Shown here: positions 1 through 6,008 of the stretch, piece after piece
Layout: the number at the start of each line of letters is the position of its first letter
Numbering within the stretch: the first letter of the stretch is position 1
Notes under the pieces: model-generated
Seen by the model: the letters and a program-made list of their open reading frames with translations, nothing else
The model's database searches: none
Told to the model about the DNA's origin: nothing
Made by a program: the position numbers and the translations under genes
Source of the DNA: an uncultured Alistipes sp.
Lineage (GTDB): Bacteria; Bacteroidota; Bacteroidia; Bacteroidales; Rikenellaceae
Reading direction: 5' to 3'
Assembly (NCBI GenBank): GCA_947174295.1
Contig: CAMWIG010000128.1
Location: 1-6,053, forward strand
DNA: 6,053 nt

Positions 1-5
1 GGGTG

Positions 6-37
6 CAAATATCTGCCTTTTTATTCTATTTTCCAAA
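6..37 (-). promoter_or_regulatory. Candidate leftward Bacteroidota promoter at the contig edge
   Basis: Read on the minus strand, TTTG (37-34) is followed after 20 bases by GATATTTG (13-6), one mismatch from the Bacteroidota -7 element TAnnTTTG. The 19-20 base spacing is what the primary sigma factor of this phylum uses. The sequence then runs TTTGCACCC to the window edge, so transcription would begin at or just beyond base 1 and serve a gene to the left that cannot be seen. The -7 mismatch and the A+T-rich surroundings make a chance match possible. Confidence 0.4.
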
Positions 38-350
38 TTTTTTAATTTCTTTTTTGCCACTTTTTTTGAGCCATATCAACGAACATTCTGTAATTCACCA
101 TATTATACCCAAACTTTTTTCACCAAGGAAAACAGACCCCAATATATATTATATATAGGTAATAGAATAACTACGAAAAACCGGGTAGAAACAACGGCTT
201 ACGGATGCTGCGGCAATCGCGGCGAACAATCCGGCATTGCGGCACGGCCGCTCGGGAAATCCGCCCATAGAGCGCAGCCGTTTCGGCAAGGCCGCACGCG
301 ACTGACGGCAGAAACAGCAGCGCAAGATGAAAATAAAATCGCGGAAAGTA
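38..350. other. Gene-free upstream region: A+T-rich part then G+C-rich part
   Basis: No credible protein gene lies here. Bases 38-180 are very A+T-rich, with several T runs and an alternating AT tract at 142-157. From about 181 to 340 the composition turns sharply G+C-rich. This part has a small perfect hairpin at 239-251 (GCGGC, loop ACG, GCCGC) and many CGGC-type words. The only reading frames are very short: for example, 21 codons from the ATG at 205 on the + strand, with no recognisable product. I see no Bacteroidota promoter in front of the G+C-rich part and no terminator behind it, so I cannot say whether it is transcribed. infC, usually found directly before rpmI, is absent. Confidence 0.6.
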
Positions 351-380
351 TTGCCGATTGCGGATTTATTTGTACTTTTG
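351..380 (+). promoter_or_regulatory. Bacteroidota-type promoter of the rpmI-rplT operon
   Basis: TTG at 351-353 is the -33 element, followed after 19 bases by TACTTTTG (373-380), a full match to the -7 consensus TAnnTTTG. This is the form recognised by the primary sigma factor of Bacteroidota. Transcription should start near 386-388, giving a leader of only about 28 bases before the rpmI start codon. That leader is A+T-rich (TTAACTAATTAAC), with no Shine-Dalgarno sequence and no room for a large structured regulator. Confidence 0.8.
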
Positions 381-414
381 CGGGCTATGTTTAACTAATT
401 AACTATTTACGACA

Positions 415-609
415 ATGCCAAAAATGAAAACTAATGCCGCTGCAAAGAAGCGTTTTACTTTCACCGGCACAGGTAAGATCAAGCGTAAGCACGCTTATCA
501 CAGTCACATCCTGACCAAAAAGACTAAGAAGCAGAAGCGTAATCTGTGCTATGCAGGTACCGTTTCGTCGGCCGATGAGGCTAAAATCAAGAACCTGTTG
601 GTGAAATAA
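415..609 (+). CDS. rpmI: 50S ribosomal protein L35 (bL35)
   Basis: This 64-residue protein is full length for bL35, a small, very basic protein of the large ribosomal subunit. It opens with the family signature MPKMKTNAAAKKRF. The basic core follows: a TGTGKIKRKHA stretch (about residues 17-28), then SHILTKKTKKQKRNL (about 30-44), which contacts 23S rRNA. The ATG at 415 is fixed by the conserved MPKMKT start. No Shine-Dalgarno sequence precedes it, which is common in Bacteroidota. It is the first gene of a two-gene unit with rplT, driven by the promoter at 351-380. In many bacteria infC lies immediately upstream and all three genes are co-transcribed; here it does not, and the gene has its own promoter. 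The identification is secure. Confidence 0.97.
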   Translation: MPKMKTNAAAKKRFTFTGTGKIKRKHAYHSHILTKKTKKQKRNLCYAGTVSSADEAKIKNLLVK

Positions 610-642
610 TCATCCGACGGGAAAAAACTAAACATTAACTCG

Positions 643-691
643 GAGCGAATCAGCCCCAAAGAACACGAGAGAAACGTGTCGCTGACAGCTC
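643..691 (+). promoter_or_regulatory. Imperfect hairpin in the rpmI-rplT spacer, possible L20 control site
   Basis: The 101-base spacer between rpmI and rplT contains a three-part stem. GAGC (643-646) pairs with GCTC (688-691), TCAGC (650-654) with GCTGA (681-685), and ACACG (663-667) with CGTGT (675-679). Small asymmetric internal loops (GAA against CA, and CCCAAAGA against C) separate the segments, and the apical loop is AGAGAAA. No T tract follows, so it is not a terminator; it ends 19 bases before the rplT start codon. L20 is known to repress its own operon in Escherichia coli and Bacillus by binding mRNA that mimics its 23S rRNA site. A similar role here is inferred from position and the interrupted-stem shape only. 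Confidence 0.45.
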
Positions 692-710
692 TATCAAAAA
701 CTTTATCGCT

Positions 711-1055
711 ATGCCACGTTCAGTCAACGCAGTTGCGTCACGCGCAAGAAGAAAAAAGGTTTTGAAACTTGCCAAGGGTAACTTTGGTTCAAGGGGAAAC
801 GTATGGACAGTCGCCAAAAACACTGTCGAGAAGGGTTTGCAGTTCGCCTATGCGCACCGCCAGCTCAAAAAGAGAACATTCCGCTCGCTGTGGATTACCC
901 GTATCAACGCCGGTGTCCGCGCTTACGGTATGACCTATTCGCAGTTTATCGGCAAACTCAACGCCAAAGGCATCCAGCTCAACCGCAAGGTGCTCGCCGA
1001 CCTGGCAATGAACGAGCCGAAGGCATTCGAAGCAATAGTTAACGCAGTAAAATAG
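711..1055 (+). CDS. rplT: 50S ribosomal protein L20 (bL20)
   Basis: This 114-residue protein is the normal length for bL20, which binds 23S rRNA directly and is needed early in large-subunit assembly. It starts with MPRSVNAVASRARRKKVLKLAKGNFG, matching the family's long basic N-terminal extension. The globular part has the expected conserved words RTFRSLWITRINAG (about residues 56-69) and NRKVLADLAMNEPKAF (about 92-107). The conserved start fixes the ATG at 711, again without a Shine-Dalgarno sequence. It is the second and last gene of the rpmI-rplT unit, with an unusually roomy 101-base spacer holding the hairpin at 643-691 and a terminator 66 bases after its stop codon. In other bacteria L20 is also the autorepressor of this operon. 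The identification is secure. Confidence 0.98.
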   Translation: MPRSVNAVASRARRKKVLKLAKGNFGSRGNVWTVAKNTVEKGLQFAYAHRQLKKRTFRSLWITRINAGVRAYGMTYSQFIGKLNAKGIQLNRKVLADLAMNEPKAFEAIVNAVK

Positions 1056-1120
1056 CAGGTCGGCAGCACGTCTGCAATGCCGAGGGGGGGGTGTCTCCGC
1101 CGAAAGCAGCGACCGCAAAC

Positions 1121-1166
1121 TCAGGCGGGGTTCGATTGAAAAATCGCACCTCGCCTGATTCTTTTC
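1121..1166 (+). terminator. Intrinsic terminator of rpmI-rplT
   Basis: TCAGGCG (1121-1127) pairs with CGCCTGA (1152-1158). The stem continues inward through one G-T pair, then GGT with ACC, one mismatch, and CGATT with AATCG, closing on a GAAA tetraloop. TTCTTTTC (1159-1166) follows directly as the T tract on the + strand. On the minus strand the stem is followed by GTTTGCGG, a poor T tract, so the signal points to the ribosomal operon. It begins 66 bases after the rplT stop codon. Confidence 0.9.
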
Positions 1167-1231
1167 AGGCATACACAGCCGACGACGGACTTCAACGCAG
1201 GATGTCGAAACGGCCGCAGACCGACGCATTG

Positions 1232-1306
1232 CGATATGGCGGCACGAAGACGATAGGCGCAGCTCTCGGCACGCAAGCATACGCAGCGCATATACGGGCC
1301 ATATCG
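1232..1306. repeat. 9-base inverted repeat between the two terminators
   Basis: CGATATGGC (1232-1240) is the exact reverse complement of GCCATATCG (1298-1306), with 57 bases between the arms. The enclosed sequence has GCGC words that could form an inner stem. The repeat lies outside both terminators, and no promoter of the local type is visible, so its role is unknown. It may be a chance match or part of a small structured RNA. Confidence 0.35.
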
Positions 1307-1338
1307 AAAAGAAACCTTAGGCAGTCGACAGCAACACG

Positions 1339-1375
1339 AAAACAGAGACCTCGCTCCGATGCGGAGCGAGGTCTC
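1339..1375 (-). terminator. Intrinsic terminator of the SusCD-lipoprotein operon
   Basis: A perfect 14-base stem joins 1345-1358 (GAGACCTCGCTCCG) to 1362-1375 (CGGAGCGAGGTCTC), with loop ATG on the + strand. Opening the last pair gives a 13-pair stem and a 5-base loop. On the minus strand the stem is followed by TGTTTTCGTGTT, a usable T tract; on the + strand it is followed by GAAATACAAG, which is not. The stem begins 21 bases after the stop codon of the last minus-strand gene, so it marks the end of that operon. Confidence 0.9.
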
Positions 1376-1396
1376 GAAATACAAGACCGGAACGGA

Positions 1397-2395
1397 TTAC
1401 TCAGCCGTAATAGGGTCGATGACGTTTATCGTCACATGCTGAACCTTGCGGTTCATGCCCTGATAGTTGCCGTTGGTAATCACGAACGAGGCCTGATACG
1501 TTCCCGGTTTGGTGTAGGTGTATCCGTACTCCGTGACGTCGTCGGAGAACGCCTTGACCGAATGCCCGCTGTCGGGGGCGATATTATTCAGAGGACGCGG
1601 AGTCGACACGACCCACGAATCCAGGCAGTAGGGAAGCACATCGGCTGCTACGCCCTGCATAATGATATCGTAGCCGGTGGCGAGGAATCGAACGGAACCG
1701 TTGCCCTGGTCGTGGAAATAGGGATCGGTGATATAGTCGGAGTTCATGGATACGGAGAGAAAGCCCAGCGAGCCGGCCGGAGTCGTCACCTCGTCGTAGC
1801 CTTTGAACTTGGTCTTGACCGAGAGATTCATGCGGTAGGTGCGCTGCGTCTGGTCGAACGCAGGTGTATTCCAGTGGAATGCCAGACAGAAGCTGTCGGC
1901 ATACTCGGTGATGTCGTACTCCTGCACGGTAGGCGTGTTGGCCACCTCGTCGTAGGGAAGTTTCTCCCAACCGGGAATCTCCTTGGTCTCGGGGTTCATG
2001 GTCGCCTGAATGGATTGCATGGTCGCCAAGTCGGCGGGCCCGTCGTCGCCTTTCAGCCCCTCGAACGTCTTCGAAGCGTAGACATCCAACGCTCCGGCCA
2101 GACCGTAAACGGCCGTATACTCCACCACGAGTTTGCAGGTCTCCAAATCGTCCATGGCTATCGTCGTGCGGTCGCGGTACTCGTACTGCGAACCGACCTC
2201 GCCCGAGAAGAAGTAGACGTAATCGGGATTTCCGTGGAGCTGGAAGCGAACCTCATCGCCTACGCGATAGGTGTTCGTCTCGCTGAGAGTGACGTAGGTC
2301 TCGTCGACATCGTGAAGGATATCCTCCTCGCATGAAACCGACACGAACCCGGCAGCCACAAGCGACAAGCAGAAAAATATCTTTTTCATTTTCAT
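1397..2395 (-). CDS. Surface lipoprotein in SusE/F position, DUF5017-like with C-terminal PKD-like domain
   Basis: The 332-residue product has a lipoprotein signal peptide: MKMKK, a hydrophobic stretch, then SVSC with the lipidated cysteine at 22. C-EED follows, acidic residues of the type that mark lipoproteins for export to the cell surface in Bacteroidota. After it come VGDEVRF (45-51), GNPDYVYFFSGE (55-66) and YEYRDR (71-76), which I recognise as the pattern of DUF5017 proteins. From about residue 290 a YTYTKPGTY...N segment resembles a PKD-type beta-sandwich edge. The open frame extends upstream into the SusD gene, but the signal peptide fixes the start at 2395; the second ATG (2389) is an alternative. 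It lies 19 bases after the SusD gene and is last in the operon. By position it should be an accessory surface-glycan or nutrient-binding protein like SusE/F. The family name is from memory of the motif, and the ligand is unknown. Confidence 0.85.
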   Translation of the reverse strand: MKMKKIFFCLSLVAAGFVSVSCEEDILHDVDETYVTLSETNTYRVGDEVRFQLHGNPDYVYFFSGEVGSQYEYRDRTTIAMDDLETCKLVVEYTAVYGLAGALDVYASKTFEGLKGDDGPADLATMQSIQATMNPETKEIPGWEKLPYDEVANTPTVQEYDITEYADSFCLAFHWNTPAFDQTQRTYRMNLSVKTKFKGYDEVTTPAGSLGFLSVSMNSDYITDPYFHDQGNGSVRFLATGYDIIMQGVAADVLPYCLDSWVVSTPRPLNNIAPDSGHSVKAFSDDVTEYGYTYTKPGTYQASFVITNGNYQGMNRKVQHVTINVIDPITAE

Positions 2396-2414
2396 AGTTG
2401 CGTTTTTTGATTGA

Positions 2415-4097
2415 TTACCACATCGGATTCTGTTTGAGAAGTTTGTTAACACCCAGTTCGGTCGCCGGAATGGGCTGGTATATATGCTTCTCCTGAATAT
2501 TGGTTCCCAAAACCGCCGCACGTATCGCCATAGCGTTGCCGGCCCAGCGGGGATCGTTCTGCCAGCTCGAATAGCGGCGCATCTCATCGACGAAGATACC
2601 CCAGCGAATCAGGTCGTACTTGCGCAGTCCCTCGAAGCACAGCTCGCGGCCGCGCTCGTTGCGGATGAACTGGCGCATGGCGCTCTGCGAAGCATACTCG
2701 CTCGCGGGCAGGGTCTTGATGCCGGCACGGTCGCGAACCTGCTTGACATAGTCGTAGGCCTCCAAGACATTGGCGGCGCTCATTTCGTTGATTGCCTCGG
2801 CATACATGAGCAGAACATCGGAATAGCGCAGAATCGGATAATTGATTCCCGTATAGAGGTTCTTCGCCGTCTGATGGCCTTCGTAGATGGCTTCGCGACG
2901 CCATTTCGACGCGTTGCGCTGTCCGGCTGCCGCCGTCGGATATTCGAGCGACGACTTGCTGTCGAATACGAAAGGAGTCTTGTCGATGCCAGCAACGCAG
3001 TTGTAGTTGGCGTTGCCGCTGTAATTGTAAGGCGCCATGTTCCACTCCTGACGAACGTCGATAATCTTGTTGGCAATCTCTTTCTCGTCGTCGGTGCGAT
3101 CCTCGCTCCAATAGAGATCCCACAGTTTCAGCGAACCGTTGTACATGCCGTAGGCATAGTTGCAGTTCCACTCGCTGTAATTGTTCGTCGACGCGGTGTT
3201 CTGCATGCCCATCAAATCGCCGATACGGCCGTTGGTCCAATACTCCTGACGGTTGCCGAGGAAATCGGCCTCCCAAATCGACTCGCGGAAGGTGACATCA
3301 TACTGGTCGGAAATCATGTTGATGAAAATCTGCGTATAGTCGTCGTTGAGCTCATGCAATCCGCTGAGAATAACCTCGTGAGCCCAGTAGGCAGCCATCT
3401 TGTACATCTCCTGCGAATCCACATCCTGCACCGTCGCTCCGGCCATGAAGAGGTAGACGCGGGCCAGAATGCCGCGCACGGCGCTGCGCGTAATGCGCGA
3501 CGGAGCTCCGTCCATATCCTCGGAAAGAGGCCCGACGCACTGCTCCATCTCCGATACGCACCATTTGAGGACTTCGGTCTGGGGAGTCGCGGCCAGCTGC
3601 ACGCCCGACGGCGACTTAGCCGCCGCATCGCGCAAGGGCACGTCGCCCCATGCCTGAGCCAGTATGAAGTGGTAGTAGGCACGAAGGAACCGGGCCTCGG
3701 TGTAATATCTCATATCGGGGTCGAGCTTCTCGCGAACCGCAGAGATGGCATCCATGAACTCGTTGGCGTTCTTGATGCCGGCATATATCTCCGTCCAGGC
3801 TCCGTAGACGTAGCTGTCGGTAGTGCCGTAGTTGTAGAAATAGGGGAAGGCGCCCGTCATCTCGCGGTTGTAGTAGCACAAGTCGTCGACCGAAGACATC
3901 ATCAGCGAATAGTAGTTGCCGTAGAACGCCTCGTTGTTGATTACGCCGTAAATACCGGCAAGCCCGTAGAGTACGTCCTCGTTACTCTCGTAGAACGTCT
4001 CGGGTGCAATCACTTTCGGCTCCAATTCGAGGAACGAGCAGGAGCTGCCGCCGAAAAGCGCGACGAATGCGATGCTTATGTTGAAAAGTCGTTTCAT
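2415..4097 (-). CDS. SusD/RagB family nutrient-binding outer-membrane lipoprotein
   Basis: The 560-residue product is a normal length for SusD proteins, surface lipoproteins that bind the substrate and act as a hinged lid on the SusC barrel. The signal peptide ends GGSSC, with the lipidated cysteine at 20. The N-terminal SusD pattern follows: LELEPK, ETFYES, then DVLYGLAGIY (about 41-50). The W-x-x-IYAGIKNAN stretch (101-112) belongs to the TPR-like helical region. Near the C-terminus are RYSDVLLMYAEAINE (about 425-440), VRDRAGI, and NERGRELCFEGLRKYDLIRW (about 477-497), all hallmark SusD motifs. The end, PIPATELGVNKLLKQNPMW, matches the usual PIP...E...N..L.QNPG/M-W tail. It starts 24 bases after the SusC stop, as expected for the obligate pair. 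No residue shows the substrate. The family call is secure. Confidence 0.96.
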   Translation of the reverse strand: MKRLFNISIAFVALFGGSSCSFLELEPKVIAPETFYESNEDVLYGLAGIYGVINNEAFYGNYYSLMMSSVDDLCYYNREMTGAFPYFYNYGTTDSYVYGAWTEIYAGIKNANEFMDAISAVREKLDPDMRYYTEARFLRAYYHFILAQAWGDVPLRDAAAKSPSGVQLAATPQTEVLKWCVSEMEQCVGPLSEDMDGAPSRITRSAVRGILARVYLFMAGATVQDVDSQEMYKMAAYWAHEVILSGLHELNDDYTQIFINMISDQYDVTFRESIWEADFLGNRQEYWTNGRIGDLMGMQNTASTNNYSEWNCNYAYGMYNGSLKLWDLYWSEDRTDDEKEIANKIIDVRQEWNMAPYNYSGNANYNCVAGIDKTPFVFDSKSSLEYPTAAAGQRNASKWRREAIYEGHQTAKNLYTGINYPILRYSDVLLMYAEAINEMSAANVLEAYDYVKQVRDRAGIKTLPASEYASQSAMRQFIRNERGRELCFEGLRKYDLIRWGIFVDEMRRYSSWQNDPRWAGNAMAIRAAVLGTNIQEKHIYQPIPATELGVNKLLKQNPMW

Positions 4098-4121
4098 GTT
4101 CTGTCTCTTTTATACGATTGG

Positions 4122-5996
4122 TTAGAAACTGATGTCGATACCGGCCGTAATACCGAATGCACGGGGATAGGCCGACCAGTCGAAGCCGGGCGTGAGCACC
4201 GAGCTGCGGGTCGAAACCTCGGGATCGGGGCCGCTGTAATTGGTGAAGGTGTGGATGTTGTTGGCCGAAACCGACACGCGGACGGAGCCCAGACCCAGAC
4301 GGCGAACGACCTTCTCGGGCAGCTGGTAGCCCAGCGAGATGGAATTAAGACGCAGGAACGAACCGTCCTCCACCACGCGCGACGAATAGAACGACATGGC
4401 GTTGGCATTGGCGCGCGGAATGTTGCTCGTAGGATTCTCGGTAGTCCAGCGGTTGGCATACGACGCCTGCTGGTTGGTGTTCGTCACCGTACCGGCCTCG
4501 AATACGAGACGGTTGGCATTGAGGATGTCGTTGCCGTAGCTCCACGTCATGAAGATGTTAAGGTCGAAGTTGCCGTAGGTGAACGTGTTGTTGAAACCGC
4601 CCGTGTGAATGGGCTGTCCGCGGCCGATAATCGTGCGGTCGTTCTCGTTGACCACGCCGTCGCCGTTGATATCGGCATATTTCGGGTCGCCGGGACGGAT
4701 GCTCGACTTGTTCACCGACGTGTGGTAGGGAACGCCGTCTTTGAGGGTGTAGTTGCCGTCGCTGCCGTCGAAATCGTCGTATTTGTAGGTTCCCTCGTAG
4801 AGCAGACCGAACATCATACCGGTCGAAGAGCCTATCTGCGAGATGTAGGGATAGTCGGAGTTGTACTTGATGTCCCAGGTAACCGAGCGCAGCAGATTGC
4901 GCTGACCGTCGGCCAGACCGAGAATACGGTTGCGGTTGAAGGCGATGTTGAACGACGAGGTCCACTGGAATTTGGCGGTGCGCACGTTGACCGTCTCCAA
5001 GGTGAACTCCATACCCTTGTTGCTCAGCGAACCGATGTTCATCATCGCCGAAGTGTAGCCCGACGAGGCCGGCATCGTGGCCGAAAGCAGCAGGTCTTTC
5101 GTCTTCTTGTAGTAGAAATCGGCCGTCAGGCGGATGCGGTCGTCGAGGAATCCGAGGTCGACGCCGAGGTTGTACTGCTCGGTGGTCTCCCATTTGAGAT
5201 TACGGTTGGCCATCGACTGCACATAGTAGCCCGGAGCTATCACACCGTCGAATACGTAGTCGTTGCTGCCGGCACCCGTCGGCGAGGTGGCCAGCTGGGC
5301 GTAGTAGTCATACGGCGTGGTGGTGCGGTTGTTACCCGTAAGACCCCACGAGAATCGCAGCTTGCCGTTGCTCAGAGCGTGAGAATCGCGAAGCCACTTC
5401 TCCTGGCTGAAATTCCACGAAAGACCGACGGCAGGGAAGTAGCCCCAGCGGTTGTCGGTCGGGAAACGCGACGAACCGTCGGCACGCAGCGTGAAGTTCA
5501 GGTAGTAGCGGTGGTCGTAGTCGTACTCGGCACGGCCGAAGTACGAGAGCTGGCGCCAGTTGCGGTACTCGGAAACCACGGGTTGCAGAGTTCCCGTGTA
5601 GAGAGCCTGCAAGGAGAGCTTCTCGGTGGTCATCTGCGTCGCCTCGATGCCGTCGTAGGTATATTTCTGACCCTGCAACGTCGTTCCGACCAGAGCTTTG
5701 AGGTGATGCAGGCCGAAGCTCTTGTTGTAGGTGAGCGTAGCCTCGCTTATCCACTCCTCGGTATCGGTCCAATAGAGTCCGCCGTTGATGCCCTTGCCCG
5801 AAGGCGAACCGGGATAACCCGTGTAGGTCATCGTGTTGTTGAAGGCTTCGCGGCGGCGCTTGTTGAGCGAATAGCCGCCCGACACTTTCAGGTCGAGACC
5901 AGGAGTAATCGTCCAGTTGATGAAGGTATTGGCCTTCATGAGGTCGACGTAGGTCTTCTTATGCTCGTTCTTGGTCGAATAGACGGGATTGAAGCG
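4122..5996 (-). CDS. SusC/RagA family TonB-dependent outer-membrane transporter, 5' part missing
   Basis: About 624 C-terminal residues of a SusC-type barrel are present; full proteins have roughly 1000-1100. The regulatory-like N-terminal domain, TonB box, plug and first strands are off the contig. Hallmarks visible are MKANTFINWTITPGL just inside the right end, WETTEQYNLGVDLGFLDDRI, NIGSLSNKGMEF (about 5003-5040), DINGDGVVNENDRTIIG (about 4624-4677), and PDPEV near the end. The protein finishes with a terminal phenylalanine (GIDISF), the usual outer-membrane barrel signal for the BAM complex. The ATG at 5939 is internal, because the frame continues upstream with family-like sequence (RFNPVYSTKNEHKKTYVDL) before it. 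A TAA at 5997-5999 interrupts the frame; it lies a few bases from adapter sequence and is probably a base-call error for CAA. I end the feature there but treat the gene as truncated by the contig end. It is followed by its SusD partner. Confidence 0.95.
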   Translation of the reverse strand, partial: RFNPVYSTKNEHKKTYVDLMKANTFINWTITPGLDLKVSGGYSLNKRRREAFNNTMTYTGYPGSPSGKGINGGLYWTDTEEWISEATLTYNKSFGLHHLKALVGTTLQGQKYTYDGIEATQMTTEKLSLQALYTGTLQPVVSEYRNWRQLSYFGRAEYDYDHRYYLNFTLRADGSSRFPTDNRWGYFPAVGLSWNFSQEKWLRDSHALSNGKLRFSWGLTGNNRTTTPYDYYAQLATSPTGAGSNDYVFDGVIAPGYYVQSMANRNLKWETTEQYNLGVDLGFLDDRIRLTADFYYKKTKDLLLSATMPASSGYTSAMMNIGSLSNKGMEFTLETVNVRTAKFQWTSSFNIAFNRNRILGLADGQRNLLRSVTWDIKYNSDYPYISQIGSSTGMMFGLLYEGTYKYDDFDGSDGNYTLKDGVPYHTSVNKSSIRPGDPKYADINGDGVVNENDRTIIGRGQPIHTGGFNNTFTYGNFDLNIFMTWSYGNDILNANRLVFEAGTVTNTNQQASYANRWTTENPTSNIPRANANAMSFYSSRVVEDGSFLRLNSISLGYQLPEKVVRRLGLGSVRVSVSANNIHTFTNYSGPDPEVSTRSSVLTPGFDWSAYPRAFGITAGIDISF

Positions 5997-6008
5997 TTAG
6001 TCGTTGCC

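Larger units (their letters stand above)
1056..1396. other. Spacer between convergent operons, no gene
   Basis: This 341-base stretch separates rplT (+ strand) from the lipoprotein gene (- strand). It holds, in order: a small stem TCGGCA/TGCCGA (1060-1065 with 1078-1083), a run of eight G (1084-1091), the rplT terminator (1121-1166), about 170 bases of unassigned sequence containing a 9-base inverted repeat, and the terminator of the minus-strand operon (1339-1375). Reading frames here run straight through the terminator stems and show no protein character, so I call no gene. Confidence 0.7.

Noticed and set aside
141..160. The alternating AT tract as an origin or protein-binding site.
   Set aside because: It is low-complexity sequence in an A+T-rich spacer. 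No DnaA boxes, iterons or partner sites are visible nearby.
205..270. A 21-codon frame on the + strand upstream of rpmI, and a similar short minus-strand frame across it.
   Set aside because: Both are short and arginine-rich, as expected from random G+C-rich DNA, and neither has a promoter or known product. A leader-peptide role cannot be supported because the rpmI promoter lies downstream.
1121..1384. An 87-codon minus-strand frame between the operons.
   Set aside because: It contains both terminator hairpins and lies after the operon's terminator, with no promoter and no protein features.
1091..2335. A 414-codon open frame on the + strand.
   Set aside because: It runs antisense through the lipoprotein gene and through both terminator stems, and its protein shows no signal peptide or family pattern. 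It is a shadow of G+C-rich minus-strand codons.
2396..2587. A 64-codon upstream extension of the lipoprotein frame.
   Set aside because: It overlaps the 3' end of the SusD gene out of frame and would bury the clear lipoprotein signal peptide that begins at 2395.
4101..4114. Sequence CTGTCTCTTTTATAC between the SusC and SusD genes resembles the Tn5 mosaic end.
   Set aside because: It matches only the first nine bases, then needs an inserted base and diverges. It lies at a natural SusC-SusD junction with intact genes on both sides, so it is a chance likeness, not a second adapter or a chimera.
5937..5939. The ATG at 5939 as the true start of the SusC gene.
   Set aside because: The frame upstream still encodes SusC-like sequence. 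A start here would also leave an outer-membrane protein without signal peptide, plug or TonB box.
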